DNA from: Lacticaseibacillus mingshuiensis
GTDB taxonomy: Bacteria; Bacillota; Bacilli; Lactobacillales; Lactobacillaceae
Direction of reading: 5' to 3'
Assembly: GCF_016861785.1 (NCBI RefSeq)
Contig: NZ_BOLS01000017.1
Span: 1-55,584, forward strand
DNA length: 55,584 bases
Below are positions 18,575-26,775 of the stretch, piece after piece. The translations under genes were made by a program, and so were the position numbers. The first letter of the stretch is position 1; every line of letters starts with the position of its first letter. Under the pieces are notes generated by a model. That model ran no database searches, was not told the DNA's origin, and was given only the letters and a program-made list of their open reading frames with translations.

Positions 18575-20614
18575 TCAATCCAAGCTGCCCTGCGTCTGTT
18601 GCTGGCGGGCCAGGTACCCCCGCAGCGGCGCAAATTCCGGTGCCGACAGCCCGGGGTCCGCCTCAAACAGCGTCTCAGCGGCTTGCTGCGCAGTGTTGAG
18701 CACCGCGTAATCGCCGACCGGATCGCCGAGCTTGAACGCCGGCAGCCCGCTTTGGTTCGTGCCGAAGATGTCGCCGCCGCCACGCATTTCCAGATCCTTT
18801 TGCGCCAGTAAAAAGCCGTCCTGCGTCTCGGTCATGATCTGCATGCGGGCCACACCGGTCTCATTTTTCGGATCGGCGACCAAAATGCAGTAGGCCGCCG
18901 CCGAGCCACGACCCACCCGGCCGCGTAACTGATGGAGCTGCGCGAGGCCAAACCGGTCGGCGTCGAAAATAATCATCACGGTGGCGTTTGGCACGTCCAC
19001 CCCGACTTCAACGACCGTCGTGGCCACCAAGAGTTGCACCTCGCCGTCGCTGAAGGCCCGCATGATCGCGTCCTTCTCGTCGTTTTTCATCTGCCCATGC
19101 AGCAGCGCGACCTTGGCCACCTCATGAAACGCATGGTCCATGTCTTCATACAGCTGCTCGGCGTTTTGCAGATCGATCTTCTCCGACTCCGCGATCAGCG
19201 GCGTGATGGCAAATACTTGGTGGCCGGCCAGCAGCTCGGTTTTGATCCGGGCCATGGCGTCGCGCAACTGATTCTTGCGCACCCAAGTCGTCGTGATCGG
19301 CTGGCGGCCCGCCGGCAGTTCGTCGATCGTCGACACATCCATTTCACCATACGCCGTGATCGCCAAAGTCCGCGGAATCGGTGTGGCCGTCATCGCGAGC
19401 AGATCCGGCTTCAACCCTTTTTCCTGGAGGATCTTACGCTGCTGGACGCCGAAGCGGTGCTGCTCATCGATCACGACCAGGCCAAGCGCGGCGAAGTTGA
19501 CCTCTTTTTGAATCAGCGCGTGGGTACCGATCACAATGTCGACATCCCCGGTCATCAACCCATCCAAGGTCGCCCGCCTCTCCTTGCCCGGCGTGCTGCC
19601 CGTCAGCAGGCGAATCCGCACGGGAAAATCGGCGAAGAGCTTCGTCAGTTTGGCAAAATGCTGCTCAGCCAGCACTTCCGTCGGCACCATCAAGGCCGCC
19701 TGGTAGCGCGCGGTCACCGTCGCGTAAAGCACGATCGCGGCGACAATCGTTTTGCCTGACCCCACATCCCCTTGCAACAGGCGATTCATGTGGCGCGGCC
19801 GGCGCATGTCGCGGCAGATCTCATTCACCGAGCGTTTCTGCGCGTTAGTCAGATCAAACGGCAGGGTTTTGATCAGCGCCTTGAGCTCGTCGTTATCATA
19901 CGGAATCGCCAGCCCGTTGGCAACATTTAAGTCGTCCTGACGCAGGCTCTGGATCTTGCACTGAAACAGGAAGAATTCACGGAAGATCGCGCTGCGCCGA
20001 GCAGCCTTGGCCTCATCAGCGTCGCTTGGAAAATGCATCCCGTGGACGATCGCCTGATCCGGCAGCAATTTCAGCCGCTCACGCACCGCCAGTGGCACGA
20101 CATCCGGAATATTTTGGCCATCGCGCTGCCAGGCCGCCTTGATCAAGTCGATCACGGTGCTTTGGCGAATATATTTATTCACCGTGTAAATGCCGGCAAG
20201 GGATGGCGCATCTTCTGTCTGCGTGGCCAGTACCTTCATGCCGGTCAGTGTGTGGCGCCCAGCGTCCCATTTGCCATAGATCGCCGCCTCGGTGCCCATG
20301 GTGAACCGGTCCTTCAGCCAAGGTTGGTTGAAAAACGTGACCAGCACCACCGCATGCACCACCTGAATTTTGACATTCAGCCGGTTCTTATGCGGGCCAA
20401 ACCGCGTCACCACCGGATCACTGACGACGACCCCTTTGACTGTTAATTTTTCCTGGTCGGCCGCAAGCGTCAGGTCCTTGACCTGCAGATCATCGTAGCG
20501 GTAGGGAAAATAAAATAGCAGATCCCCAACCGTGCGAATTGCAAGGGTCGCCAGCGCATCCGCGCGTTTTGGCCCGACGCCTGGTAGCACCGTGACCGGA
20601 TCATCGATTGCCAT
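18575..20614 (-). CDS. recG: ATP-dependent DNA helicase RecG
   Basis: Remodels stalled replication forks and branch-migrates Holliday junctions. It has 679 residues, with an N-terminal wedge/OB domain (GVGPKRADALATLAIRTVGD; VKGVVVSDP), Walker A LLQGDVGSGKTIVA, the DEQH box VVIDEQHRFG, and helicase C motifs (EVGVDVPNATVMII; HQLRGRVGRG). The ATG at 20614 has AAGGAGGG 6 nt upstream. The fakA terminator lies about 90 bp upstream, so recG-plsX may start from a promoter there that I could not place clearly. Confidence 0.97.
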   Translation of the reverse strand: MAIDDPVTVLPGVGPKRADALATLAIRTVGDLLFYFPYRYDDLQVKDLTLAADQEKLTVKGVVVSDPVVTRFGPHKNRLNVKIQVVHAVVLVTFFNQPWLKDRFTMGTEAAIYGKWDAGRHTLTGMKVLATQTEDAPSLAGIYTVNKYIRQSTVIDLIKAAWQRDGQNIPDVVPLAVRERLKLLPDQAIVHGMHFPSDADEAKAARRSAIFREFFLFQCKIQSLRQDDLNVANGLAIPYDNDELKALIKTLPFDLTNAQKRSVNEICRDMRRPRHMNRLLQGDVGSGKTIVAAIVLYATVTARYQAALMVPTEVLAEQHFAKLTKLFADFPVRIRLLTGSTPGKERRATLDGLMTGDVDIVIGTHALIQKEVNFAALGLVVIDEQHRFGVQQRKILQEKGLKPDLLAMTATPIPRTLAITAYGEMDVSTIDELPAGRQPITTTWVRKNQLRDAMARIKTELLAGHQVFAITPLIAESEKIDLQNAEQLYEDMDHAFHEVAKVALLHGQMKNDEKDAIMRAFSDGEVQLLVATTVVEVGVDVPNATVMIIFDADRFGLAQLHQLRGRVGRGSAAAYCILVADPKNETGVARMQIMTETQDGFLLAQKDLEMRGGGDIFGTNQSGLPAFKLGDPVGDYAVLNTAQQAAETLFEADPGLSAPEFAPLRGYLARQQQTQGSLD

Positions 20615-20705
20615 CTTTTTCCCTCCTTTCGAATGCAAATCAGGTTTCGGCTCATCAACAAACGCTCATTTCGGTTGACGCGCAAAAAACCTTTCACCTC
20701 AAAAC

Positions 20706-20738
20706 AAAAACCGCCTGCACGTTCTCAGCGCAGGCGGT
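20706..20738 (-). terminator. terminator of fakA
   Basis: A perfect 9-bp stem (ACCGCCTGC/GCAGGCGGT) with an 11-nt loop and a T-run on the minus strand, right after the fakA stop. Confidence 0.88.
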
Positions 20739-20743
20739 CATCA

Positions 20744-22411
20744 TTACTCCACCGAGACCAGATACGGATAAACAGGTTGGTCGCCGTGATGGATCTCGAC
20801 TTCCAATTCGTCATTCGCTTCCTGAATGGCGGCTGCGATCGCCTCAGCTTCGTCTTCGCTGCCACCTTCACCGATGATCAAGGTGATGATCTCGCTATCC
20901 TCATCGATCATCTGCAAGATCATGTCCTCAGCGGCTTTTGCGCGATCGCCTTCGCTGACCTTGATCTTGCCATCAATGATGCCCATCCAGTCATCTTTGT
21001 GAATCGCCAAGCCGTCGATCGTGGTATCGCGAATGGCCTGCGTGACAGAACCAGACACAACATTGGCCAATTCCTCGGTCATCGCTTCCTGGTTCGCGTC
21101 AAGATCGGCTTCCGGATTGTAACCCAGCATCGCCGTCAAGCCCTGGTTGATCGTCTTGGATTTGACGATCGCGACTTCAACGGCCGCCGCCTTGGCCGCT
21201 TCTTCAGCGGCCATGAAAATGTTGCCGTTGTTTGGCAACACGATCACACGCTTGGCATGCGCGGCGTTGATCGCATCCAAAATATCATTGGTGCTTGGAT
21301 TCATCGTCTGGCCGCCGCTGAGCACATGGGTCACCCCGAGGCTCTTGAACAGCTCACTGAGGCCATCGCCGGCTGCGATCGCGACCACGCCACTTTCTGC
21401 AAGCGGCTGTGGTTTGGCTTTTTCCTCTTCTTCGCGTTCAATGATGCTTTCGTGTTGCAGGCGCATGTTGTCGACTTTGATCTTCGCCAATTCGCCGAAC
21501 TGTTGGCCATAGCGGAAAACAGTCCCTGGATGTTCGGTGTGCACATGGACCTTGACCACTTCATCGTCGGCAACGACCAAAGTGGAGTCGCCCAGCGAGT
21601 TCAGGTAGTTGCGGAAGGTCTCATAGTCAAACGGCTTGTCGCGGCCGCCGGTACCCAAGGTGACCATCATTTCCGTGCAATAGCCGTAAACAATGTCATC
21701 AGGATTGAGCTGCGCCTGGGCGCCTTGATGATGGGTCGCGTTGACCATTTCATTCATCTCGGCTTCATCCGGGACATAAGCGTCATCGGCCGCATCCCCG
21801 GACAGCCCTTCGCGAAAGCCTTCATAAATGAAGACCAACCCCTGGCCACCGGAATCCACAACACCGACCTCTTTGAGCACCGGCAACAGATCCGGTGTTT
21901 TGGCCAACGCGCGCTTAGACGCTTTGACCACACTGGTCATCACCGCAACGGCATCATTGGTCGTACCGGCTGTTTTCAACCCGGCCTTGGCCCCTTCGCG
22001 CGCGACCGTCAAGATCGTGCCTTCGACGGGCTTCATCACCGCTTTGTAGGCCGTTTCGACCCCAGCGGCAAAGGCATCCGCCAAGTCTTGCGCGGAAAGT
22101 GTCTGCTTCTTCTCAACACTTTTGGCGAAGCCGCGGAAAAGCTGGGAACTGATGACCCCAGAATTGCCGCGCGCGCCCATGAGCAGGCCCTTGCCCAGCA
22201 ATTGCGTGAGCGCGCCGACATGGTCGCTGTCGCTTTCCAGCACCGCCTTGGCGCCGGTCTGGAAGGTCAGATTCATGTTAGTGCCGGTGTCGCCGTCCGG
22301 AACGGGAAAAACATTCAACGAATTGACAAATTCCGCATTTTTATTGATACGATGCGCGGCGACGCGAATCATATCCTGGAACTTTGCGGCTGTGATCTCA
22401 GTAACTTCCAC
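20744..22411 (-). CDS. fakA: fatty acid kinase subunit FakA (YloV)
   Basis: Phosphorylates fatty acids held by FakB to give acyl phosphate for phospholipid synthesis. It has 555 residues. The N-terminal DhaL-type ATP-binding domain (about 1-200) shows FPVPDGDTGTNM and GARGNSGVISSQLFRG. A middle region and the C-terminal DAK-like domain (IIDGKIKVSEGD; IITLIIGEGGSEDEAEAI) follow. The start is GTG at 22411 with GAGGAGG upstream. It pairs with yloU 22 nt upstream, the conserved asp23-fakA operon. No fakB gene is in this window. Confidence 0.95.
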   Translation of the reverse strand: MEVTEITAAKFQDMIRVAAHRINKNAEFVNSLNVFPVPDGDTGTNMNLTFQTGAKAVLESDSDHVGALTQLLGKGLLMGARGNSGVISSQLFRGFAKSVEKKQTLSAQDLADAFAAGVETAYKAVMKPVEGTILTVAREGAKAGLKTAGTTNDAVAVMTSVVKASKRALAKTPDLLPVLKEVGVVDSGGQGLVFIYEGFREGLSGDAADDAYVPDEAEMNEMVNATHHQGAQAQLNPDDIVYGYCTEMMVTLGTGGRDKPFDYETFRNYLNSLGDSTLVVADDEVVKVHVHTEHPGTVFRYGQQFGELAKIKVDNMRLQHESIIEREEEEKAKPQPLAESGVVAIAAGDGLSELFKSLGVTHVLSGGQTMNPSTNDILDAINAAHAKRVIVLPNNGNIFMAAEEAAKAAAVEVAIVKSKTINQGLTAMLGYNPEADLDANQEAMTEELANVVSGSVTQAIRDTTIDGLAIHKDDWMGIIDGKIKVSEGDRAKAAEDMILQMIDEDSEIITLIIGEGGSEDEAEAIAAAIQEANDELEVEIHHGDQPVYPYLVSVE

Positions 22412-22433
22412 CTAACAAATCCTCCTCAACGCG

Positions 22434-22802
22434 CTAGTCCTCGTCGCCCAGCACGCGGACGCCTTGAACGATCACCGTGACCTCATTGGCTGTGACACCG
22501 AGCATCGTTTCAAGATTATACTTCACTTTGTCTTGAACGTTGCGGCAAACTTCTGAGATCTTCGTGCCATAGCCAACGACAATATTCACCTCGACCGCCA
22601 CGCCATTATCTTGCTGGCGAACAACGACCCCACGGGAATAATTCTCGCGGTTCAAAATATCATTGAGGTTATCGCGAATCTGATTTTTGCTGGCCATGCC
22701 GACGATACCGTAAATATCCGTTGCTGCGCCACCGACTACTGTCGCGATCACGCTGTTTGCAATATCGATCGTGCCCAGCTTGGTTTTGATTTTGACCGCC
22801 AT
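22434..22802 (-). CDS. yloU: Asp23/YloU family envelope stress protein
   Basis: A 122-residue Asp23 (DUF322) domain protein, the conserved partner gene of fakA. The family is linked to the cell envelope and to fatty-acid metabolism, but a molecular role is not settled. Conserved stretches are ANSVIATVVGGAATDIYGIV, GVAVEVNIVVGYGTKI and TMLGVTANEVTVIVQGVRV. Good GAGGAGG Shine-Dalgarno. Its promoter faces away from rpmB. Confidence 0.93.
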   Translation of the reverse strand: MAVKIKTKLGTIDIANSVIATVVGGAATDIYGIVGMASKNQIRDNLNDILNRENYSRGVVVRQQDNGVAVEVNIVVGYGTKISEVCRNVQDKVKYNLETMLGVTANEVTVIVQGVRVLGDED

Positions 22803-22844
22803 GTGCTGACCTCCTCTTATTCTGTTGGGTTTCTAAGATAGTTT

Positions 22845-22872
22845 ATCATAGCACTACCCGTTTTTAAAGCAA
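22845..22872 (-). promoter_or_regulatory. promoter of yloU-fakA
   Basis: Minus strand TTGCTT (22867-22872), 16-bp spacer, TATGAT (22845-22850), in the divergent yloU/rpmB gap. Confidence 0.55.
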
Positions 22873-23000
22873 CCGGCCCCGGCGTGGATCTGCTGTCAAG
22901 TATTTTCACTTTGCAAAAAACATTGCATTCAACGCGGCGTTATGATAAGTTAGTCAAGTGAAAAATTCGCAGCACGCGGATAAGCAAGGAGGTCCACGAT

Positions 23001-23186
23001 TTGGCAAAAGACGTCATTACAGGTCGTCACACCACGTTTGGCAACAAGCGCTCCCATGCGCTTAACTCAAGCCGACGTTCTTGGAAGGCAAACCTGCAGA
23101 AGGTCCGTATCTTGATCGACGGCAAACCAAAGCGCGTTTGGGTATCTGCCCGCGCGCTGAAGTCCGGCAAAGTGACTCGGGTCTAA
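23001..23186 (+). CDS. rpmB: 50S ribosomal protein L28
   Basis: A 61-residue ribosomal protein with the L28 hallmarks [20 protein letters not shown] and the C-terminus [16 protein letters not shown]. The start is TTG at 23001, 8 nt after AAGGAGG; no ATG is available in frame. It is one of the few plus-strand genes, divergent from yloU and convergent with thiN across the repeat region. A clear terminator follows. Confidence 0.97.
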   Translation: MAKDVITGRHTTFGNKRSHALNSSRRSWKANLQKVRILIDGKPKRVWVSARALKSGKVTRV

Positions 23187-23202
23187 CCTGAACATAAAAA
23201 TT

Positions 23203-23233
23203 GCGGTGTCCCCAGTGGACGCCGCTTTTTTTG
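23203..23233 (+). terminator. terminator of rpmB
   Basis: A 9-bp stem (GCGGTGTCC/GGACGCCGC, one G-T pair), 5-nt loop, then seven T on the plus strand. It insulates the repeat region from rpmB transcription. Confidence 0.9.
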
Positions 23234-23270
23234 TGCCGTTTTGGGCAGTTGGGGCGTGCGAAGAAAATAG

Positions 23271-23423
23271 TGGGATGGTGTCACACGATGATGGCAAGCG
23301 CATCTGGGCAGCCGGACTCAGGGTCCACAAATTTGCCGCTTTTGGTTGCGAAAGACAACATCCGCGGTCCCAGGGTCCGCACATCCCCAAATAACTGCCG
23401 AAAACTAATGTCACGCCATCACA
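23271..23423. repeat. solitary palindromic element E1 with bordering 15-mers
   Basis: The core is an inverted repeat (left arm 23312-23328, right arm 23361-23380) whose arms CGGACTCAGGGTCC and CGGTCCCAGGGTCCG are each imperfect palindromes; the spacer is about 32 nt. It is the same type as the second inverted repeat of the tandem array. The borders are two degenerate copies of the TGTGATGnCATCACA palindrome (23271-23285 and 23409-23423) in opposite orientation. Another copy of the 15-mer, TGTCACCGCATCACA, follows at 23461-23475. Confidence 0.6.
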
Positions 23424-23512
23424 CTGATTGTTGCCACACAACCCGGGGCCCTTGAAATAGTGTCACCGCATCACACTAGTTTGGGGTGCCAACACACTGG
23501 GCGGCAAACGCT

Positions 23513-23581
23513 GCGATCTCTGAGACCGCGACTTTGTGTTTTTCGGCGAGAAATATCGATATTCCCGGTCTCAGGGATCGC
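23513..23581. repeat. solitary palindromic element E2
   Basis: Left arm GCGATCTCTGAGACCGC (23513-23529) and right arm CGGTCTCAGGGATCGC (23566-23581) pair over 16 bp with a single G-T pair across a 36-nt spacer. Each arm is itself nearly palindromic. It is the same type as the first inverted repeat of the tandem array. Confidence 0.65.
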
Positions 23582-23615
23582 AAGCAGTGACGGTTTTTGC
23601 AAAGTGGCTATTCCA

Positions 23616-23688
23616 CCGCGTACTCAGGGAATACGGCTTACTTAATTTGAGTGCCAAAAAGACAGAACGGCATACTCCGAGGATGCGG
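23616..23688. repeat. solitary palindromic element E3
   Basis: Imperfect inverted repeat with left arm at 23616-23637 (CCGCGTACTCAGGGAATACG) and right arm at 23668-23688 (CGGCATACTCCGAGGATGCG), spacer 30 nt. The arms share the CTCnGRG core with the other elements. Confidence 0.5.
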
Positions 23689-23730
23689 ATCTCTTGTGAG
23701 CCGCACACCCGAAGTTTCCGCTTTGAAGGC

Positions 23731-23839
23731 GTGTGATGGCATCACATTTCTTTCCATCCGCGCGCCCCGGGGATGGCGCCTCTTGCCAAGCCCCGCGCAA
23801 CTGAAAATTCGATGGAAAAGATGTGTGATGCCATCCCAC
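23731..23839. repeat. long inverted repeat E4 built on the 15-mer palindrome
   Basis: About 28-bp arms (23731-23758 and 23811-23839), each starting from a TGTGATGnCATCACA-type palindrome: TGTGATGGCATCACA at 23732 is perfect, TGTGATGCCATCCCA at 23824 has one change. The arms also share the CTTTCCATC/GATGGAAAAG part. The 52-nt interior is very GC-rich. Confidence 0.65.
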
Positions 23840-24236
23840 ATCTTTATCCCCACATCCCCAGCGCTCCGCGTGAGACCGGGTTGGTGCCCAGAAATTAAAG
23901 GCCAACAACTCTATCAGTGCTTGATTGGGCACAACTCTCTCACGCACATTCTACGACATTTTCGCGACCAATCCATCAATTTCAATACGAAAACGACCTT
24001 CTACTGCGCTTCTGAGACGTTTCATCGGGCATTAAAAACCGCGGTCTATCAACGTTTTCCATAAACTGGTCAGAATCTGTCGAACACAACAAATAGTCTC
24101 GGTCACAGGAATGCCGTCAATTCAACGTTTTGATTGTCGAGAATCGAGCGACGATCGAGGTAGTTCGGCTGGCTTACCGAATAGACAAGTCCCGGCTAAC
24201 TGCACGCCCCTGGGGAATTGAAACTCGCGTACCCTG
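23840..24236. other. unassigned stretch in the repeat region
   Basis: About 400 bp between E4 and E5. I see no convincing gene or long repeat, only short self-complementary pieces (for example around TCGAGAATCGAGCGACGATC at 24138). It may hold decayed elements of the same family. Confidence 0.4.
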
Positions 24237-24297
24237 AGTATGCCTATTATCATCTTTCGAGGGAAACCAGCGACCTCCGCATACCCGGGGTATGGGC
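24237..24297. repeat. solitary palindromic element E5
   Basis: Left arm GCGTACCCTGAGTATGCC (24237-24254 region start 24237) and right arm GCATACCCGGGGTATGGGC (24279-24297). The arms are inverted copies and each is palindromic around CCCnGRG. It directly abuts the first unit of the tandem array. Confidence 0.5.
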
Positions 24298-24299
24298 TT

Positions 24300-25917
24300 G
24301 CAGTCTCTGAGAATGCAAGTGTTGAGAAATATGGCCTGAAAAGACAAATCGGCAATCTCCCAGATCCCGACGAGTCACTCGTTTCACATCAACCGGACTC
24401 ACGGTCCGCAAATGTGCTTCTTTTTCTCGTGAAATTCGACATCCGCGGTCCCGTGGTCCGCAAAGAGTGCCAGTCTCAGACGCTCGATATCAAGTTTTGT
24501 GACGGGGTGACACGAATGTGGAGGCCACGATCGGATTCGCGATCTCCGAGACTGCAAATTGCGTGATTCCTACGCAGAAAACCCCAAATCGGCAATCTCG
24601 GAGATCGCGCCGGGTCATTCATTTCACATCAACCGGACTCACGGTCCACAAAATTGCTTCTTTTCCTCGTGAATCTCAAAATCCGCAGTCCCGTGGTCCG
24701 CAAAGATTGCCAGTCCCAGACGCTCGATATAAGTTTTGTGACGGGGTGACACCAATGTGGATGGCACAGTCCAAGACGGGCAATCTCTGAGACTGCAAAT
24801 CACCTGATTTCTACGCAGAAAAACCAAATCGGCAATCTCCGATATCGCAACGGGTCACTATTTCACATCAACCGGACTCACGGTCCACAAAATTGCTTTT
24901 TTTCCTCGTGAATCTCAAAATCCGCGGTCCCATGGTCCGCAAAGATTGCCAGGCCTCAGACGCTCGATATCAAGTTTTGTGACGGGGTGACACCAATGTG
25001 GAAGTCACAGTCCGGCCGTACGATCTCTGAGACTGCAAATCGCGTGATTCCTGCGCAGAAAAACCAAATCGGCAATCTCCGATATCGCAACGGGTCACTC
25101 ATTTCACATCAACCGGACTCACATTCCATAAAAATGCTTCTTTCCCTCGTGAAATTCGACATCCGCGGTCCCGTGGTCCGCAAAGATTGCCAGGCCTCAG
25201 ACGCTCGATATCAAGTTTTGTGACGGGGTGACACCAATGTGGAGGTCACAGTCCGGGCGTGCAATCTCTGGGACTGCAAATTGCGTATTTCCTAATCAGA
25301 AAAACCAAATCGTCAATCTCCGATATCGCAACGAGTCACCCATTTCACATCAACCGGACTCACGGTCCACAAAATTACTTTTTTTCCTCGTGAATCTCAA
25401 AATCCGCGGTCCCGTGGTCCGCAAAGATTGCCAGGCCTCAGACGCTCGATATCAAGTTTTGTGACGGGGTGACACCAATGTGGAGGTCACAGTCCGGCCC
25501 TACGATCTCTGAGACTGCAAATTGCGTGATTCCTAGGCAGAAAAACCAAATCGGCAATCTCCGAGATCGCGACGGATCACTCAGTTCACATCAACCGGGC
25601 TCACGGTCCACAAAATTACTTTTTTCCTCGTGAATCTCAAAATCCGCGGTCCCGTGGTCTGCAAAGATTGCCAGTCTCAGACGCTGAATATCAAGTTTTG
25701 TGACGGGGTGACACCAATGTGGATGTCACAGCCCCCGGCCCTACGATCTCTGAGACTGCAAATTGCGTGATTCCTAGGCAGAAAAACCAAATCGGCAATC
25801 TCCGAGATTGCACTGGGACAAAAGCCCCATATCGGCCAGACTCACGGTCCGCAAATATGGCTCTTTTGTCTGTGAATCTAAAAATCCGCGTTCCCGTGGT
25901 CCGCAAAGATTGCCACG
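24300..25917. repeat. tandem array of seven 239-241 bp palindrome-rich units
   Basis: Units begin at 24300, 24539, 24780, 25020, 25261, 25502 and 25743. Each contains: (i) an inverted repeat with arms GATCTCTGAGACTGC and GGCAATCTCCGAGATCGC about 40 nt apart (13-bp perfect in unit 2); (ii) a second inverted repeat with arms CGGACTCACGGTCC and GCGGTCCCGTGGTCCGC about 33 nt apart; (iii) a GTCTCAGAC or CCTCAGACGCTC stretch; (iv) GTGACGGGGTGACAC, at 24501, 24740, 24981, 25222, 25463 and 25702. Neighbouring units share long identical blocks; the first and last units are the most diverged. The mostly 241-bp period shifts reading frame every unit, arguing against coding function. The array lies between convergent rpmB and thiN, behind both terminators. 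Confidence 0.92.
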
Positions 25918-25940
25918 CCCACATTGCATGGATAAATTGT

Positions 25941-26030
25941 TGTGATGGTATCACACACATATTCCTTTATCCCGCGGACGCCTATTCCTGCCCCCCTGAT
26001 TCCGCAGAAAAGTAGTGTGACGCCATCACA
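25941..26030. repeat. inverted pair of 15-mer palindromes closing the array
   Basis: TGTGATGGTATCACA (25941-25955) and TGTGACGCCATCACA (26016-26030) lie in inverted orientation, with extra pairing inside between CCGCGGA and TCCGCAG. The layout matches element E4 on the other side of the array. Confidence 0.6.
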
Positions 26031-26063
26031 ATACTTTCTGCCCTTTTCCCTCGGACCGCACGA

Positions 26064-26089
26064 CAAAAAAAGCGCTCATCACTGAGCGC
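26064..26089 (-). terminator. terminator of thiN
   Basis: GCGCTCA/TGAGCGC stem with a TCAC-type loop and seven T on the minus strand. It insulates the repeat region from the thiN operon. Confidence 0.9.
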
Positions 26090-26100
26090 CCCTGTCATGC

Positions 26101-26775
26101 TTAGTTATCCCGAGTCTGCCCAATGCGATCGCGGCTGCGAATCACAGCGACCACCCCTTCTGAAAAGCTGACACGAACTGGCGCCTCGCCCAAAAATTCG
26201 TTGGAGGCCCAGGAAAACGGTCGGTCGTTGGTCCACGCCGGCAACGCGTATTTGGCACCAGCAATTGTGAGATCCCGGACCGCCGTTAAGTTGGCGATGC
26301 CGAGATACCGAAACTGTGGACGCGGCTGAAGTAGATGCGCGCCAGGCAACAAAAAGTCGATCCAATTCTGTTGATCAACGAAGCTCACCCGTTCGGCGTA
26401 AGGCTCAAACCGCGGCTGGGTCAAAAGCCACAAATTGGACAGTAAATGATCGAGTCGGCCGCCTGTCCCGCCAAGCACCAGGACCCGCGTCGCATGAAAT
26501 TGCTCAAATGCCACGCGCAACCCCATTTCGGTGTCGGTCTCATCTTTTTCTGGAGAGACGCGGGCCACGTCGGCAACCGCCGCGCGGACTTTCGCGTATT
26601 CCGCTTCCGTTTGCGAATCAAAGTCGCCAACCGCAAACGTAGGTGTCACCCCTGCTTCAAGCAAGGTCAACGTGCCGCGGTCGACGCCGGCCCAGGTTGG
26701 CGCCAGACTCGACCAGTCAGTCGGCAAAAGTGCGCGCGGACCACCGACCATTAGCCCAAGCAACGACTTTTCCAT
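26101..26775 (-). CDS. thiN: thiamine pyrophosphokinase
   Basis: Transfers pyrophosphate from ATP to thiamine to give the cofactor TPP. The 224-residue protein has the motifs VGDFDS near residue 49, KDETDTEMGL near 75 and GGTGGRLDHLL near 100, typical of the N-terminal catalytic domain, and a C-terminal beta domain (RDLTIAGAKYALP; SNEFLGEAPVRVSFSEG). The ATG overlaps the rpe stop by one base. It is the last gene of the coaBC-to-thiN gene string; rpe-thiN after rsgA is the usual order. Confidence 0.94.
   Translation of the reverse strand: MEKSLLGLMVGGPRALLPTDWSSLAPTWAGVDRGTLTLLEAGVTPTFAVGDFDSQTEAEYAKVRAAVADVARVSPEKDETDTEMGLRVAFEQFHATRVLVLGGTGGRLDHLLSNLWLLTQPRFEPYAERVSFVDQQNWIDFLLPGAHLLQPRPQFRYLGIANLTAVRDLTIAGAKYALPAWTNDRPFSWASNEFLGEAPVRVSFSEGVVAVIRSRDRIGQTRDN

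Noticed and set aside
20633-22480. 615-codon plus-strand open frame
   Set aside because: Antisense to fakA along its whole length; no domain sense. Result of the codon bias of fakA.
24300-25917. CRISPR array
   Set aside because: Units are about 240 bp and conserved throughout, without alternating short repeats and unique spacers; no cas genes in the window.
25941-25955. CRP-type operator (TGTGA-N5-TCACA)
   Set aside because: Spacing is 5 rather than 6, copies are tied to repeat elements rather than promoters, and CRP itself is not typical of lactobacilli.
24240-26015. Series of 78-108 codon open frames in the repeat array
   Set aside because: They repeat with the array, shift frame between units because the period is not a multiple of three, lack Shine-Dalgarno sequences and have unlikely composition.
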